NCBI RefSeq assembly: GCF_000384075.1
Contig: NZ_KB913025.1
Span: 934,119 to 998,118, forward strand
Direction of reading: 5' to 3'
DNA: 64,000 nucleotides
From: Methylovulum miyakonense HT12
Lineage (GTDB): Bacteria > Pseudomonadota > Gammaproteobacteria > Methylococcales > Methylomonadaceae
Both the position numbers and the translations under genes were made by a program. This document shows, in pieces, positions 51,826 to 60,724 of the stretch. The notes beneath the pieces were generated by a model. It had not been told where the DNA came from. It saw only the letters and a program-made list of their open reading frames with translations, and ran no database searches. Numbering within the stretch: position 1 is the first letter of the stretch; each line of letters opens with the position of its first letter.

Positions 51826-53988
51826 ATGTTAAAACAACTCACATTAAACAACTTCAAAAAACATAAAGCACTGGCCTTATCGTTCCCCGGTGGTCTAACC
51901 TCTATCACTGGCAACAATGCGGCAGGCAAGTCCACAGTTTTAAAAGGCATTTTATTCGCCTTATTCGGATCTGCTGCCATCGGGGCAAAGGATCACATTT
52001 GGTCTTGGGGTTCCAAGGACAAGCGCAGCGTAGCGCTTCAAATGACCCTGCCTGTTTACGGCGACGTGATTATCAGCCGCACCCCTTCAGGGGCCACTGT
52101 CACTGCCGTTGACGATGGCCGTAACCTGGCCAGCGGCAACGCTGCCGGAACCCAGTTTATTGAGGCGTCTTTGGGGATGTTGGCGAAAGATTTGAAAACT
52201 ATTACATATTCTCCCCAAGGAGAAACACAAAATATCCTGACGATGGGGCCAACAGCATTACAGCAGAAAGTGGAAGGTTTGAGCCGTGTCGATATATTGG
52301 ACAGGGTGTTAAGCCACCTCAGTACGGATCTGACGAAAATTGAAGGCCGGTTGGAAGGTATTCCAGCTGATTTTGACATTACCGGGTTGGAGACGCGACT
52401 CCAGATATTGTCTGATAAAAAAAGAAAAACTGAACAGGACATCGCGGTTTCTGTAGGCATTAAAGACAACCTTACCGACCAGCGAACCCTTGTCGAGAGA
52501 GATACTAAAACCTTACAAGAGCACCAGCACCAGCACCAGCTGCTAAGCGCCGAACTTTTTCGTGAAGAACAAAACGTGGCTAATCTATGGCAACAGGTGA
52601 CCGTAGCTATGGGTAACCTTAACTCACTCGAAGGTGCAGGCAACCCGGTGGATATCGAAGAGCTGAAGTTTGAATATTCAGCCAGTAAAGCCTCGTATGA
52701 CGAGGCGGCCCGATATATGCATAAGCTAAATGCGGAGGCGTCCGAGCGGCAACAATGCCGTAATGACATTGAGAGGTATACCAAACTTCTTGAAGAACAC
52801 ACAGCGGCTGAGGAGGAATTGAATACACTACAACCAGTAATTGCGGAAAAAGGCTCAAAACATGCCACATTAGCCAGTGAAAAATCCACAGTGGAATCGG
52901 ATTTACGTCGCGTCGAGGAGATGCTGCATAACGCCAAATGCCCGGTCTGTAAGAGAAACTTTGACGGGGTTAATTTTGACGAAATATCTCTGGAAGCCCA
53001 AAAGTTGTCCGTAAGGTGGCAAACCCTAAATACAGAAGCATCTGCCCTATGGGTGGAGTATACGGCGTTGGGCAACCAGGAAAAAAACTTAAAAAAGAGC
53101 CTCAACCCCGGCGCCGCCGCTTACCTTGATGCCCGCCGCACCCGGCTTGCTGAGATACCGGAAGTTTCGGAATCAGCAATGGCTGAGGCTTTGACCCACG
53201 TTGAAAAATTGGCAATGGCTACTAACGCCTTAGTAGCCGACATAAACTCAACCACGGCCACCCTTGCCAGAATCTCAGAAATTGAAAAGCAGGTGAAGGG
53301 GCTGGAAGCCCAGCTACACGCAGCCACCTTGAAAGTGGCCACGGTGTCGGATAAGTTAAATGCCGTCCCAGACACGTCAGCCATCCCCTCATTACAAGAG
53401 TACATCACAGAGCTGGATATGAGGCTGTCCAAATGTGAACAGCAAATCCAGGACTACCGTTTGGAAATCTCCCGCTGTGATTCAGAAATCGGACATACGA
53501 AGACCGAACTGTTCAAGCTGAAACAATTGGAAGCCGAAAGACAAGAACTGGACAAAGAGCAGTCCCATCTGCAGTCTTTCCAAAAATACCTAAAAGGCAA
53601 CCGCAGCAAGTGGGCAGGGGATATCTGGGAGGGGTTGCTGCAATATGCGTCAGCCCTAGTATCCAACACGACTAGCGGCGAGCTGGGCAACCTGGCCCGG
53701 TCTTCTAAAGGCGAATTCACGGTTGAGGAGTTGGGCAGGGTTGTGCCGGTGGAGGAGTCGTCAGGGTTTCAGAAATCGCTGATCGGTACCGCCCTTCGAG
53801 TGGCCTTGTCGAAAGTGTTTTACGGAGACAACTTATTTTTGCTGTTAGATGAAGCGACGGCAGATGCCAACGACGAGAACGCCGCCGCCGTGGCAGGTAT
53901 GTTGGCTTCCTTGAATATGCAAGTCGTAATGGTCAGCCACCGCAGTGGGGATTCTGTGAATGCTGGGAACTTGGTGGAGTTGAAATAA
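51826..53988 (+). CDS. SbcC/Rad50-like ATPase (T4 gp46 type)
   Basis: 720 residues. Walker A ITGNNAAGKST (27-37), long coiled coils on both sides of a zinc-hook CPVC (about residue 371), signature region, then Walker B LLLDEATADAN and a D-loop/His switch VVMVSHR near the end. Dimerises through the hook and powers the Mre11-like nuclease. Its stop overlaps the DnaJ start. Confidence 0.93.
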   Translation: MLKQLTLNNFKKHKALALSFPGGLTSITGNNAAGKSTVLKGILFALFGSAAIGAKDHIWSWGSKDKRSVALQMTLPVYGDVIISRTPSGATVTAVDDGRNLASGNAAGTQFIEASLGMLAKDLKTITYSPQGETQNILTMGPTALQQKVEGLSRVDILDRVLSHLSTDLTKIEGRLEGIPADFDITGLETRLQILSDKKRKTEQDIAVSVGIKDNLTDQRTLVERDTKTLQEHQHQHQLLSAELFREEQNVANLWQQVTVAMGNLNSLEGAGNPVDIEELKFEYSASKASYDEAARYMHKLNAEASERQQCRNDIERYTKLLEEHTAAEEELNTLQPVIAEKGSKHATLASEKSTVESDLRRVEEMLHNAKCPVCKRNFDGVNFDEISLEAQKLSVRWQTLNTEASALWVEYTALGNQEKNLKKSLNPGAAAYLDARRTRLAEIPEVSESAMAEALTHVEKLAMATNALVADINSTTATLARISEIEKQVKGLEAQLHAATLKVATVSDKLNAVPDTSAIPSLQEYITELDMRLSKCEQQIQDYRLEISRCDSEIGHTKTELFKLKQLEAERQELDKEQSHLQSFQKYLKGNRSKWAGDIWEGLLQYASALVSNTTSGELGNLARSSKGEFTVEELGRVVPVEESSGFQKSLIGTALRVALSKVFYGDNLFLLLDEATADANDENAAAVAGMLASLNMQVVMVSHRSGDSVNAGNLVELK

Positions 53989-54593
53989 TGGCAACACTTT
54001 ATGAAACATTAGGCGTTAATAAAGATGCCACCCCTGTCCAAATCAAAGCAGCTTACCGCAGCAAAGCCAAACAACACCACCCAGACAAAGGCGGTGATGA
54101 AGCCCTATTCAAACAAGTCAAAGCCGCTTACGAAGTGCTGAGTAACCAAGCCCGCCGCAAGCAGTATGACGAAACCGGGCAAGTCGATGACACGGAACTT
54201 CAAGATGAAGCCCGCCTCAGGCAAGAGCTGATCCAACTTATCCTGGGAATCCTTGACCAAGTGCTTGATGTTGACGGTACCGATGTCGTTAAGATGGCGA
54301 GACGAGATCTTAACACGGTTATCCGGCGTAACCGAGAAGCAATACGGACCGCGAACAATAAGGTAAGCAAGTATCAGCGGGCATTGTGCCGGATGCGTTG
54401 CGACTCCGGCGAAAACCTTCTGGCTATTGGAATACAAAACCATATTGATATCGGGTTGGTGTATATCAAAGGTATTGAAAAAACCATCGAAGGTATAGAA
54501 AAACAACTCATGATGCTGGATTCATATATATATGACACGGAATCACATGGGTATGGGCATTATGTAACACTAACTCTGACACTGGGGGTATAA
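53988..54593 (+). CDS. DnaJ-domain protein
   Basis: 201 residues. J domain at residues 3-65 with the HPD motif (31-33) needed to stimulate DnaK. The remainder is helical, unrelated to the Gly/Phe and zinc parts of DnaJ. Overlaps the Rad50-like stop (TAATG). May recruit host DnaK to replication complexes, as lambda does through host DnaJ. Confidence 0.88.
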   Translation: MATLYETLGVNKDATPVQIKAAYRSKAKQHHPDKGGDEALFKQVKAAYEVLSNQARRKQYDETGQVDDTELQDEARLRQELIQLILGILDQVLDVDGTDVVKMARRDLNTVIRRNREAIRTANNKVSKYQRALCRMRCDSGENLLAIGIQNHIDIGLVYIKGIEKTIEGIEKQLMMLDSYIYDTESHGYGHYVTLTLTLGV

Positions 54594-54596
54594 GCG

Positions 54597-54779
54597 ATGG
54601 CTTCTGCAGAAGATAAGAAACTGGAAGAGTTGTTGGATGACGCCGAAAGGCAAGCATCCAGCAATTGGGAAATGGAGTTCGTGGCGGGGATTAAAGTCCG
54701 CTACAAGCAGTACGGTGACAGGACGGTCCTGTCGGAAAAGCAATTGAGTCGCCTGCGCAGCATCGCTGGTGATGATTGA
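54597..54779 (+). CDS. Small acidic protein, 60 residues
   Basis: MASAEDKKLEELLDDAERQA, followed by a KVRYKQYGDRTVLSEKQLSR segment. GGGGG upstream, 3 nt after the DnaJ-like gene. Unrecognised. Confidence 0.5.
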   Translation: MASAEDKKLEELLDDAERQASSNWEMEFVAGIKVRYKQYGDRTVLSEKQLSRLRSIAGDD

Positions 54780-54788
54780 AATAAATTA

Positions 54789-54797
54789 ACCGGAGAC
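54789..54797 (+). promoter_or_regulatory. ACCGGAGAC leader without hairpin
   Basis: 5 nt before ATG 54803. No hairpin separates it from the previous gene, 10 nt upstream. Confidence 0.75.
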
Positions 54798-54802
54798 AAA
54801 AT

Positions 54803-55645
54803 ATGGATTTAACTACATTAACCACTTGCGACCAGCCTGTGGAGTTACGCGAAATACCAAACTCAGACCTATCCTACATGTTGGAACGCTGGGCAGTTGA
54901 GCATCACGACGTTCGGCTTGTTCAGGTTCCTATTGTCAGTGAGGCTATTAACCGTCTTCGCCAGTCGGCTGGCATGTCCAATGCCGACTACCTCACCCTG
55001 GCCGCCGTCACCGCCAAACCAACCCCTGACGGCATCCGTATCCCGCACAACCTGGTCAACAAGATTGAAAACTTGCTGATGGACTTCCGGGACACGGCTC
55101 TGCAACTGGAAGCATTGAAGAAAACCATTTTCTATGGTGATGAGCCAGCCGACAGCGCGATGTGCAGACACCTGTCCGACGAGCAAGCCCAAACCTTGCA
55201 CGCTGTTTTAGGTATGGTCGGAGAAACCGCCGAAATGGTGGACTGCTTTAGTAACAACATGGACGGCGCGAACCGCGAATCCCTTGTGAAAGAATTAGGC
55301 GACCACCGCTGGTACGAGGCCATCCTGTTACGGCTGGTCGGCATTACCCAGGAAGAAATCCACGAAAAGAACATCGCCAAGCTGAAGGCGCGGTACGGGG
55401 ATAAGTTCAATGCGGTGGCGGCCCTGGCCCGTGTGGATGTCAACCCTCACATTGGGTCTGACTTCGACACCATGTCGGCTGAGGATGACATCCTTGGAGA
55501 AGTGACGGAAGGTGCGTTGGCGAAGGTGGCTGGACACTGCACCAAGGAAGGTTGCTTTGTCCATGATGGCGAATCTTGTGCGGATGGGGAGATGCAGCCG
55601 GAAGATTGTGCGAACTTTGTCACCGAAGACCCGTTAGGGAGATGA
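54803..55645 (+). CDS. MazG-like NTP pyrophosphohydrolase
   Basis: 280 residues. Residues 125-195 carry the all-alpha MazG pattern: VLGMVGETAEMVDCF then LVKELGDHRWYEAILLRLVG (Glu/Asp metal ligands) and EEIHEKNIAKLKARYGDKF. The N-terminal 120 residues are an extra helical domain, and the last 60 hold four Cys and are acidic. Members hydrolyse dNTPs or alarmones, shaping the pool for phage DNA synthesis. Confidence 0.82.
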   Translation: MDLTTLTTCDQPVELREIPNSDLSYMLERWAVEHHDVRLVQVPIVSEAINRLRQSAGMSNADYLTLAAVTAKPTPDGIRIPHNLVNKIENLLMDFRDTALQLEALKKTIFYGDEPADSAMCRHLSDEQAQTLHAVLGMVGETAEMVDCFSNNMDGANRESLVKELGDHRWYEAILLRLVGITQEEIHEKNIAKLKARYGDKFNAVAALARVDVNPHIGSDFDTMSAEDDILGEVTEGALAKVAGHCTKEGCFVHDGESCADGEMQPEDCANFVTEDPLGR

Positions 55646-55647
55646 AC

Positions 55648-55959
55648 ATGGAAATTGAAAATATTTTGTTCCTGATCTTATTTTCGGGAGTCGCCTTTGC
55701 TGCCGCCATTATCGCGTTCGTGGTGATTCGGGACCGGAAGACTGAGAAGGTATATGAAGAAGTGCGGGCTAAACGGATGCGGGAGTACGGACTGCGGTCG
55801 CTACAAAGTAGCTCCCCCAACCAACACAACAGCGTCACCACGTCTGCCCCATCGTGGGTGGGCTCCTCCGACAGCTCCTACACTTCTGACTACTCTAGCT
55901 GCGACTCAAGTTCCAGTTCAAGCAGCTGTGATTCGAGCCCCTCCTGCTCATGTGATTAA
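55648..55959 (+). CDS. Membrane protein with Ser/Cys-rich tail
   Basis: 103 residues from ATG 55648 (AGGGAG 6 nt upstream; ATG 55642 overlaps it). One membrane helix (ILFLILFSGVAFAAAIIAFV) then a charged linker and a tail made mostly of Ser, Asp and Cys (SSCDSSSSSSSCDSS). Low-complexity tails like this are common on phage-encoded membrane proteins; function unknown. Confidence 0.6.
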   Translation: MEIENILFLILFSGVAFAAAIIAFVVIRDRKTEKVYEEVRAKRMREYGLRSLQSSSPNQHNSVTTSAPSWVGSSDSSYTSDYSSCDSSSSSSSCDSSPSCSCD

Positions 55960-55969
55960 CTAACCTAAA

Positions 55970-56010
55970 CCGGAAGCCCAGCACGGCTTCCGGCCTTTAT
56001 TACCGGAGAC
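55970..56010 (+). promoter_or_regulatory. Punctuation element
   Basis: CCGGAAGCC-CAGCAC-GGCTTCCGG, then ACCGGAGAC at 56002-56010, 3 nt before ATG 56014. Confidence 0.92.
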
Positions 56011-56013
56011 AAT

Positions 56014-57321
56014 ATGAAAACTGAATTTAAGCTCCCAGCTGATAACCGTATTACTGTAACCATTGAAAGGACAGATAAGGATTTGGTAGGTAAATTTGTC
56101 CGATTCGAACATGCAGGCTTTTGCCGGGTTTGTGGATCCCACGAAAATCCCCACGCCGTTGTCAGGGAAATTATCCCAGACCGCAGCGACTCTATCGAAG
56201 CGGCCAGTGGGCACAGCAAAGCTATTGTTAGCTGGTTATCTGCTGAGCCATATCCTTCAGTTATGGAAGCACTCCACCAATCTGTGATGCTTGGGACAGC
56301 TGAAGCCATGAGAGCTGCCAATAACCACACCCTGCCATCATATGAAGAAGGTATAGCGGCTAGTGTATATTCCCCAAAATTTACGGGAAAATCCCTACCG
56401 AAAGCGAAAGGTTCGGTGATTGATGCGGTATTGATATCTATAGCAGCACTCCCGAAAAATCTCAATGGCCGAATGGTGTCTAAGACAAAGTCGAAAGGCT
56501 TATTTATTAATGGCCTTGATGAGTACAGCCTCTGTTCCAACCCAAACTTGGCGGACGCGTATATAGTCGGAACTCATGCAAGTAAGGTCAGCCGTGCCGG
56601 AGTACATGGGCGGAGAGTGACGCTGAGGTTGGTTAAAGGCTCAACAACCGCCGAATTTACGGGGCCGGTTGTTTACGGGAACCTAACCTCAGAACCTCCT
56701 AACACAGATGAGTTGTTGGGGCAGTATGTAGAAGCTTGTTCAGATAGGGGTTTGTTTTCTCTAACTCTTAATGAAAACATTGCAGTGGGGAGAGTTGTAA
56801 AAGTAGTACCAAGTCCTCAGCCTTCTAACACCATTGTGGGAGTGGTGTTCAGAGATCAGGGAACTTACGAACATATCACCAGCTGTTGGGCTAAGTGGAG
56901 TGAACTAAACCAGATCATTCAAGAAACAGAAACAGAAACACCTACCCAAGCTCTGCGCCACAACGCAGGGAAAGCCCCTCTCAGCTTTATATTCTCTGCA
57001 CCTCACGCCCTGGAAGGGGTATCCCGTGTCCTGGAGTTCGGCGCCAACAAATATGCGCGTGACAACTGGAAAAAAGGGTTCCCTTACACGGAATTGGTGG
57101 ACAGCTTGTGCCGCCACTTGAAGGACTTCATGAATGGCGATGACAACGACGCGGACAGCGGTCTGCCCCACGTGGACCACATCCTTTGTAATGCGCTGTT
57201 CCTGTCCGAACTGACTCGGACACGGTCTGAATTCGACGACCGTGGCATCCCTAAACCCACACTACCGGAAATAGATTTACGGGATAACGTCCTTAACTAT
57301 GGTAAAGGAGGCGCAGAATGA
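56014..57321 (+). CDS. Two-domain protein with C-terminal dATP/dGTP diphosphohydrolase-like (DUF5664) domain
   Basis: 435 residues. The N-terminal 300 residues are unrecognised, with a possible Cys pair (FCRVCGSH). Residues 312-410 carry the DUF5664 pattern: LRHNAGKAPLSF, FGANKYARDNWKKGFPYTEL, SLCRHLKDFMNGDDNDADSG and LPHVDHILCNALFL. This His/Asp-rich family includes phage dATP/dGTP diphosphohydrolases, known from phages that replace adenine by 2-aminoadenine. No PurZ is visible here, so the role may be ordinary pool control. Confidence 0.8.
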   Translation: MKTEFKLPADNRITVTIERTDKDLVGKFVRFEHAGFCRVCGSHENPHAVVREIIPDRSDSIEAASGHSKAIVSWLSAEPYPSVMEALHQSVMLGTAEAMRAANNHTLPSYEEGIAASVYSPKFTGKSLPKAKGSVIDAVLISIAALPKNLNGRMVSKTKSKGLFINGLDEYSLCSNPNLADAYIVGTHASKVSRAGVHGRRVTLRLVKGSTTAEFTGPVVYGNLTSEPPNTDELLGQYVEACSDRGLFSLTLNENIAVGRVVKVVPSPQPSNTIVGVVFRDQGTYEHITSCWAKWSELNQIIQETETETPTQALRHNAGKAPLSFIFSAPHALEGVSRVLEFGANKYARDNWKKGFPYTELVDSLCRHLKDFMNGDDNDADSGLPHVDHILCNALFLSELTRTRSEFDDRGIPKPTLPEIDLRDNVLNYGKGGAE

Positions 57322-57827
57322 AGCAACTAACTGGTGTAAGGTTAGCGGAATTCGTAAGCAAATTTGTCAGTGATCCGCTCACTCCTGGATACTCAGAGTT
57401 GGATATCCGAGTCGGCCTGACAATATATATATATAGGGAGCAGGAGCCCCACCGTACCCAGCGCATACACCGCTTAGGGGAAGAACCGTGGGAAAACCTA
57501 TACGATAAAGCTACCATTGGCCCACAAGGATTCTTTCTTAAAGCCGGAGAGTTTATAGTAGTAAATTCTCTTGAAGATTTCTGCATCCCTCAAAACATCA
57601 AAGGTGTCCTTAACTTGCGGTCATTCGCCGCAAAATCGGGCTTAGGGCAGACCGCTTCCTTAATTATGAAGCCGGGGTGGAATTACGGTACTGATAATGA
57701 TGTGCAACCATTCCGTCTGGAAATCAACAACTCGCTCTCCCACCACGACCTCCATATCTGTACAGGAGATGTGATCGGGCAAGTGGAGTTTTACGACATT
57801 TCGGAGGTGTGTGATGACGGAAAATAA
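57318..57827 (+). CDS. dCTP deaminase / dUTPase superfamily protein
   Basis: 169 residues; ATG overlaps the previous stop. The superfamily core LRSFAAKSGLGQTASLIMKP followed by GW and LEINNSLSHHDLHICTGDVI then GQVEF is plain. dCTP deaminases supply dUTP for thymidylate synthesis, which would feed the thymidylate synthase encoded downstream. Discrimination between deaminase and dUTPase is uncertain. Confidence 0.82.
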   Translation: MKQLTGVRLAEFVSKFVSDPLTPGYSELDIRVGLTIYIYREQEPHRTQRIHRLGEEPWENLYDKATIGPQGFFLKAGEFIVVNSLEDFCIPQNIKGVLNLRSFAAKSGLGQTASLIMKPGWNYGTDNDVQPFRLEINNSLSHHDLHICTGDVIGQVEFYDISEVCDDGK

Positions 57828-58449
57828 AGGAAGCTACTGGAACTGCCGGGTTATTGAACACAAAGGGGAGTATCCTTGGTTTGGTATCCATGAAGTTTAC
57901 TACGATGCTGGTGGGGGTGTTACCGGAATTACTGAAAATCCCGTACAGCTAGTACAGGGTTCGGTGGACGACCTACAAGATGAGATACATAAACTTAAAA
58001 TGGCGTTTGAAAAGCCAGTGTTGGATTATGCAGCTTGTGCAGATGTAAGTAAAACCTGTGACAACCTGTCCAGGGACGAACGGCAAAAAGTCGTACTGGG
58101 TTGGGCTATAGACACTTTTGGGGAATTAACGGCCACCTCTCTTACAGAGAGGGCAGCGAGGTTCACTGAAGAGGCGTTGGAGTTGGCGCAGGCAGTGGGG
58201 CTGAGCCAGAACCATGTGATAAACATCCTCAACTACGTTTATGGCCGGCCTATTGGCGACACCGCCCAAGAGATTGGCGGGGTGGCGGTGTCTTTAATGG
58301 CATTGGGGGAGCGGCTTCGTTTGTCGATAGATGAGTGTGAGCGTCATGAATTAAACCGTATCCTGGCAAAAGACCCTAAGTTTTTCCGGGAAAAACAAAA
58401 CTCGAAAGCAGGTGCCGGGGTGGCTTTGGAGGTGTCCAATGGCAAATAA
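57814..58449 (+). CDS. Second MazG-like protein
   Basis: 211 residues, overlapping the previous gene by 14 nt. The N-terminal 70 residues are a small unrecognised beta domain (WNCRVIEHKGEYPWFGIHEV). The C-terminal part has the MazG helical pattern: LTERAARFTEEALELAQAVG and DTAQEIGGVAVSLMALGERL. A distinct paralogue from the one at 54803. Confidence 0.75.
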   Translation: MTENKGSYWNCRVIEHKGEYPWFGIHEVYYDAGGGVTGITENPVQLVQGSVDDLQDEIHKLKMAFEKPVLDYAACADVSKTCDNLSRDERQKVVLGWAIDTFGELTATSLTERAARFTEEALELAQAVGLSQNHVINILNYVYGRPIGDTAQEIGGVAVSLMALGERLRLSIDECERHELNRILAKDPKFFREKQNSKAGAGVALEVSNGK

Positions 58450-58633
58450 ACGCGTCCTTTCCGAAAAAGCCGCCGCCAACCTGGAATACAGCAAAGACAA
58501 ACGCAAGCGCCGCCGCGAGCACCGGTGCCGGGCCAGGTCCATCCTGAGAGGTGAAGTTCCTTTCCGGTTGTGGGATGGCCAGACCCTGTACGACAAAGCC
58601 CGCTGGCATATGATGCAAGCCAAATACCTTTAA
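58439..58633 (+). CDS. Small basic protein, 64 residues
   Basis: MANKRVLSEKAAANLEYSKD then a KRKRRREHRCRARSILRGEV segment: very basic, likely nucleic-acid-binding. ATG overlaps the previous gene, with GGAGGTGTCC upstream. Confidence 0.55.
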   Translation: MANKRVLSEKAAANLEYSKDKRKRRREHRCRARSILRGEVPFRLWDGQTLYDKARWHMMQAKYL

Positions 58634-58646
58634 TTGGAGAATTGAG

Positions 58647-58835
58647 ATGGAAGAATTAAGACAAACAATCGAGATTAGCTTACTGCGACGTATCGAGCAG
58701 GCCACAACAGGGGCGGAGTGCGCCACAGCTGTGATGAATTACAAACACTTCAGAGAAGCTTTAGCGATAGTACCGACTCCGTCGGTGATACCTTCCATAT
58801 TTCAAAACACTTTAAACACCTTGCAAGACCCTTAA
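58647..58835 (+). CDS. Small helical protein, 62 residues
   Basis: MEELRQTIEISLLRRIEQAT; a single long helix then a short tail. TTGGAG upstream. Unrecognised. Confidence 0.45.
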   Translation: MEELRQTIEISLLRRIEQATTGAECATAVMNYKHFREALAIVPTPSVIPSIFQNTLNTLQDP

Positions 58836-58845
58836 GAGTGTAACC

Positions 58846-58896
58846 ACCCTCCAACCCAGCACGGTTGGAGGGTTTATTTTGATAAAGACCGGAGAC
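58846..58896 (+). promoter_or_regulatory. Punctuation element, 11-bp stem
   Basis: ACCCTCCAACC-CAGCAC-GGTTGGAGGGT, then ACCGGAGAC at 58888-58896, 4 nt before ATG 58901. Confidence 0.92.
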
Positions 58897-58900
58897 ATTA

Positions 58901-59161
58901 ATGAATGAACGTATAGAACTAAACGAAGAAGCTGTAACCACCATCACTGTAGCTTCCGCTATCTGCTCAGTAATCCTAGGTATAGCAGGAATGTTCTGCT
59001 ACAGCAGTGTAAATTCCACAAATGGCCAACAGGCTTTGATTGCTAAAGCCATCCAAGCCGGAAAATCTCCGCTGGAAGCCAAGTGCGCCTCGATGTCCTC
59101 ACCAGGGGAAGATAAAGCGTGCTTGCTGGTAGCAGCAGCTGGGGTAGGGGCACAGCAATGA
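58901..59161 (+). CDS. Small membrane protein, 86 residues
   Basis: A membrane helix near residues 12-35 (TTITVASAICSVILGIAGMF) then a small polar domain with two Cys. Its stop overlaps the next start (ATGA). Same unit as the secreted HNH-like gene and thymidylate synthase. Confidence 0.55.
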   Translation: MNERIELNEEAVTTITVASAICSVILGIAGMFCYSSVNSTNGQQALIAKAIQAGKSPLEAKCASMSSPGEDKACLLVAAAGVGAQQ

Positions 59162-59499
59162 AACGGATCATTATAACCACTTTGTTATTATTGCCTGTAG
59201 TATCTGACGCGAGTTGCCGCAGTGCCACGCAAAAGCACCACTTCGATGTCCAGCAAGGTTACCCCTATGGCCGCAAAGGCTACGTGGTTGACCATATCTG
59301 CCCTTTGGAGCAAGGCGGGGTCGATGCGCCAATCAACATGCAATACCAAACTATTGCCGAAGGGAAGGCGAAAGACCATGGTCGTGGGGCAGTTGGGGAG
59401 TTGACCCCTGAAGGCAGGAAACTGTACTGCAATGCCACGAACTCCACCCCAACCCGTCAGGTATTCAATTGTAAAGGCCACAACGGAGGCGACCAATGA
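59158..59499 (+). CDS. Secreted HNH-like nuclease
   Basis: 113 residues. A signal peptide ([17 protein letters not shown]) precedes an HNH-like core: [20 protein letters not shown] then MQYQT, with the His-x-n-Asn pattern, and four Cys that could form disulphides in the periplasm. Export of a nuclease suggests action on incoming DNA or on DNA in the periplasm. Lies between a membrane protein and thymidylate synthase with overlapping ends. No known immunity gene is recognised. Confidence 0.72.
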   Translation: MKRIIITTLLLLPVVSDASCRSATQKHHFDVQQGYPYGRKGYVVDHICPLEQGGVDAPINMQYQTIAEGKAKDHGRGAVGELTPEGRKLYCNATNSTPTRQVFNCKGHNGGDQ

Positions 59500-60275
59500 A
59501 ACAATATTTAGATCTATTGCAAGAGTTGCTAGATAGCGGCAACCAAAAAGGCGACCGTACTGGCACTGGAACGCTTTCTAAGTTCGGTCATCAGATGCGG
59601 TTTGATTTGTCGAAGGGTTTTCCCTTAGTGACGACGAAGCGGATCCACATGAAGTCGGTGATTCACGAGTTGCTGTGGTTCCTTAAAGGCGACACCAATA
59701 TCAAGTACTTGAATGACAACGGTGTCCGAATTTGGGATGAGTGGGCTGACGAAAATGGGGATTTGGGACCAATCTACAGTGAACAGTGGCGTAACTGGGA
59801 CGGATGTATTGACCAAATTGCCGACACGATTGCCGAAATCAAACGCAACAAAGACTCCCGTCGCCTTGTTGTCACTGCATGGAATCCATCGGATGCCCAT
59901 AAGGTAAAGCTACATTGGTGTCATTGCCTATTCCAATTTTACGTCCACAACGGCAAGTTATCCTGCCAACTCTACCAACGTTCGGCGGACACGTTTTTAG
60001 GGGTTCCGTTTAATATTGCCAGCTACGCTCTCCTTACCCACATGATTGCCCAACAATGTGACCTAGACGTTGGGGAGTTTATTTGGACTGGAGGAGATAC
60101 CCATCTGTATTTGAACCACATCGAACAGGCTAAACTGCAGCTAACCCGTGACCCTCAGCCATTACCAAAACTGGTCTTGAACAAGGCCGACTCAATAGAC
60201 GACTACAAGCCTGAGGACTTCGTCATTTCCGGGTACATCCCTTATGACGCCATTAAGGCGGAGGTGGCGGTATGA
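59496..60275 (+). CDS. thyA: Thymidylate synthase
   Basis: 259 residues, full length for ThyA. Signature [20 protein letters not shown], the YSEQWR motif (usual YGxQWR), catalytic Cys142 in [31 protein letters not shown] and [11 protein letters not shown]. Makes dTMP from dUMP and methylene-tetrahydrofolate, in series with the DHFR two genes downstream. Start overlaps the previous stop. Confidence 0.96.
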   Translation: MKQYLDLLQELLDSGNQKGDRTGTGTLSKFGHQMRFDLSKGFPLVTTKRIHMKSVIHELLWFLKGDTNIKYLNDNGVRIWDEWADENGDLGPIYSEQWRNWDGCIDQIADTIAEIKRNKDSRRLVVTAWNPSDAHKVKLHWCHCLFQFYVHNGKLSCQLYQRSADTFLGVPFNIASYALLTHMIAQQCDLDVGEFIWTGGDTHLYLNHIEQAKLQLTRDPQPLPKLVLNKADSIDDYKPEDFVISGYIPYDAIKAEVAV

Positions 60276-60724
60276 TGGTTTATCAAGGTGAAAATTCAAA
60301 GCACTGCGTGGCGGCGTGTATTGCCACAATCCTTTGCTGTACCCTTGAAGAAATATTATCCACAGCGGCAGGTTTGGGAATCAACCCGGATATAGGGATG
60401 TCAGGGGTGGATGAATTAAGGGTGTTGGCGCAGTTAGGTTGGGAAAATAATATCGTTCAGGTTTCCAGCCTTACCAACCAACTCATCCTTGGCCGAACAT
60501 ATCTGTTAACTGTGCCGTCTCTAAACACCAGAGGTGGCATACACCGTATCGTTGCCAAAGCCAAAGCGGATCAAACATTTGAAATACATGACCCGTGCCC
60601 ATCTGGATTACGGTATGGTATAGACCATCCCCTAACAGGCTGGACAGAGGTCACCGAATTTGTTGGGGCAAATGTGTGGCCTGATGAGGCAACTGATCAT
60701 AAGATGGGGGATGGTAATTTATGA
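60272..60724 (+). CDS. C39-like papain-fold protein
   Basis: 150 residues. The start [13 protein letters not shown] (Cys12 and Cys16), [10 protein letters not shown] (His near 93) and EIHDPCPSG (Asp near 111) fit the Cys-His-Asp order of C39-type peptidases. Short, without transporter domains. Similar small proteins occur between thymidylate synthase and DHFR genes in other phages. Activity is unproven. Confidence 0.65.
   Translation: MMVYQGENSKHCVAACIATILCCTLEEILSTAAGLGINPDIGMSGVDELRVLAQLGWENNIVQVSSLTNQLILGRTYLLTVPSLNTRGGIHRIVAKAKADQTFEIHDPCPSGLRYGIDHPLTGWTEVTEFVGANVWPDEATDHKMGDGNL

Noticed and set aside
52056-53105. 349-codon leftward frame
   Set aside because: It is antisense to the coiled-coil part of the Rad50-like gene, with Ser/Cys/Arg-rich low-quality translation and no ribosome site.
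56014-57321. Evidence for a 2-aminoadenine (Z) genome
   Set aside because: Only the DUF5664-like domain is present; no PurZ-type adenylosuccinate synthetase is visible in the window.
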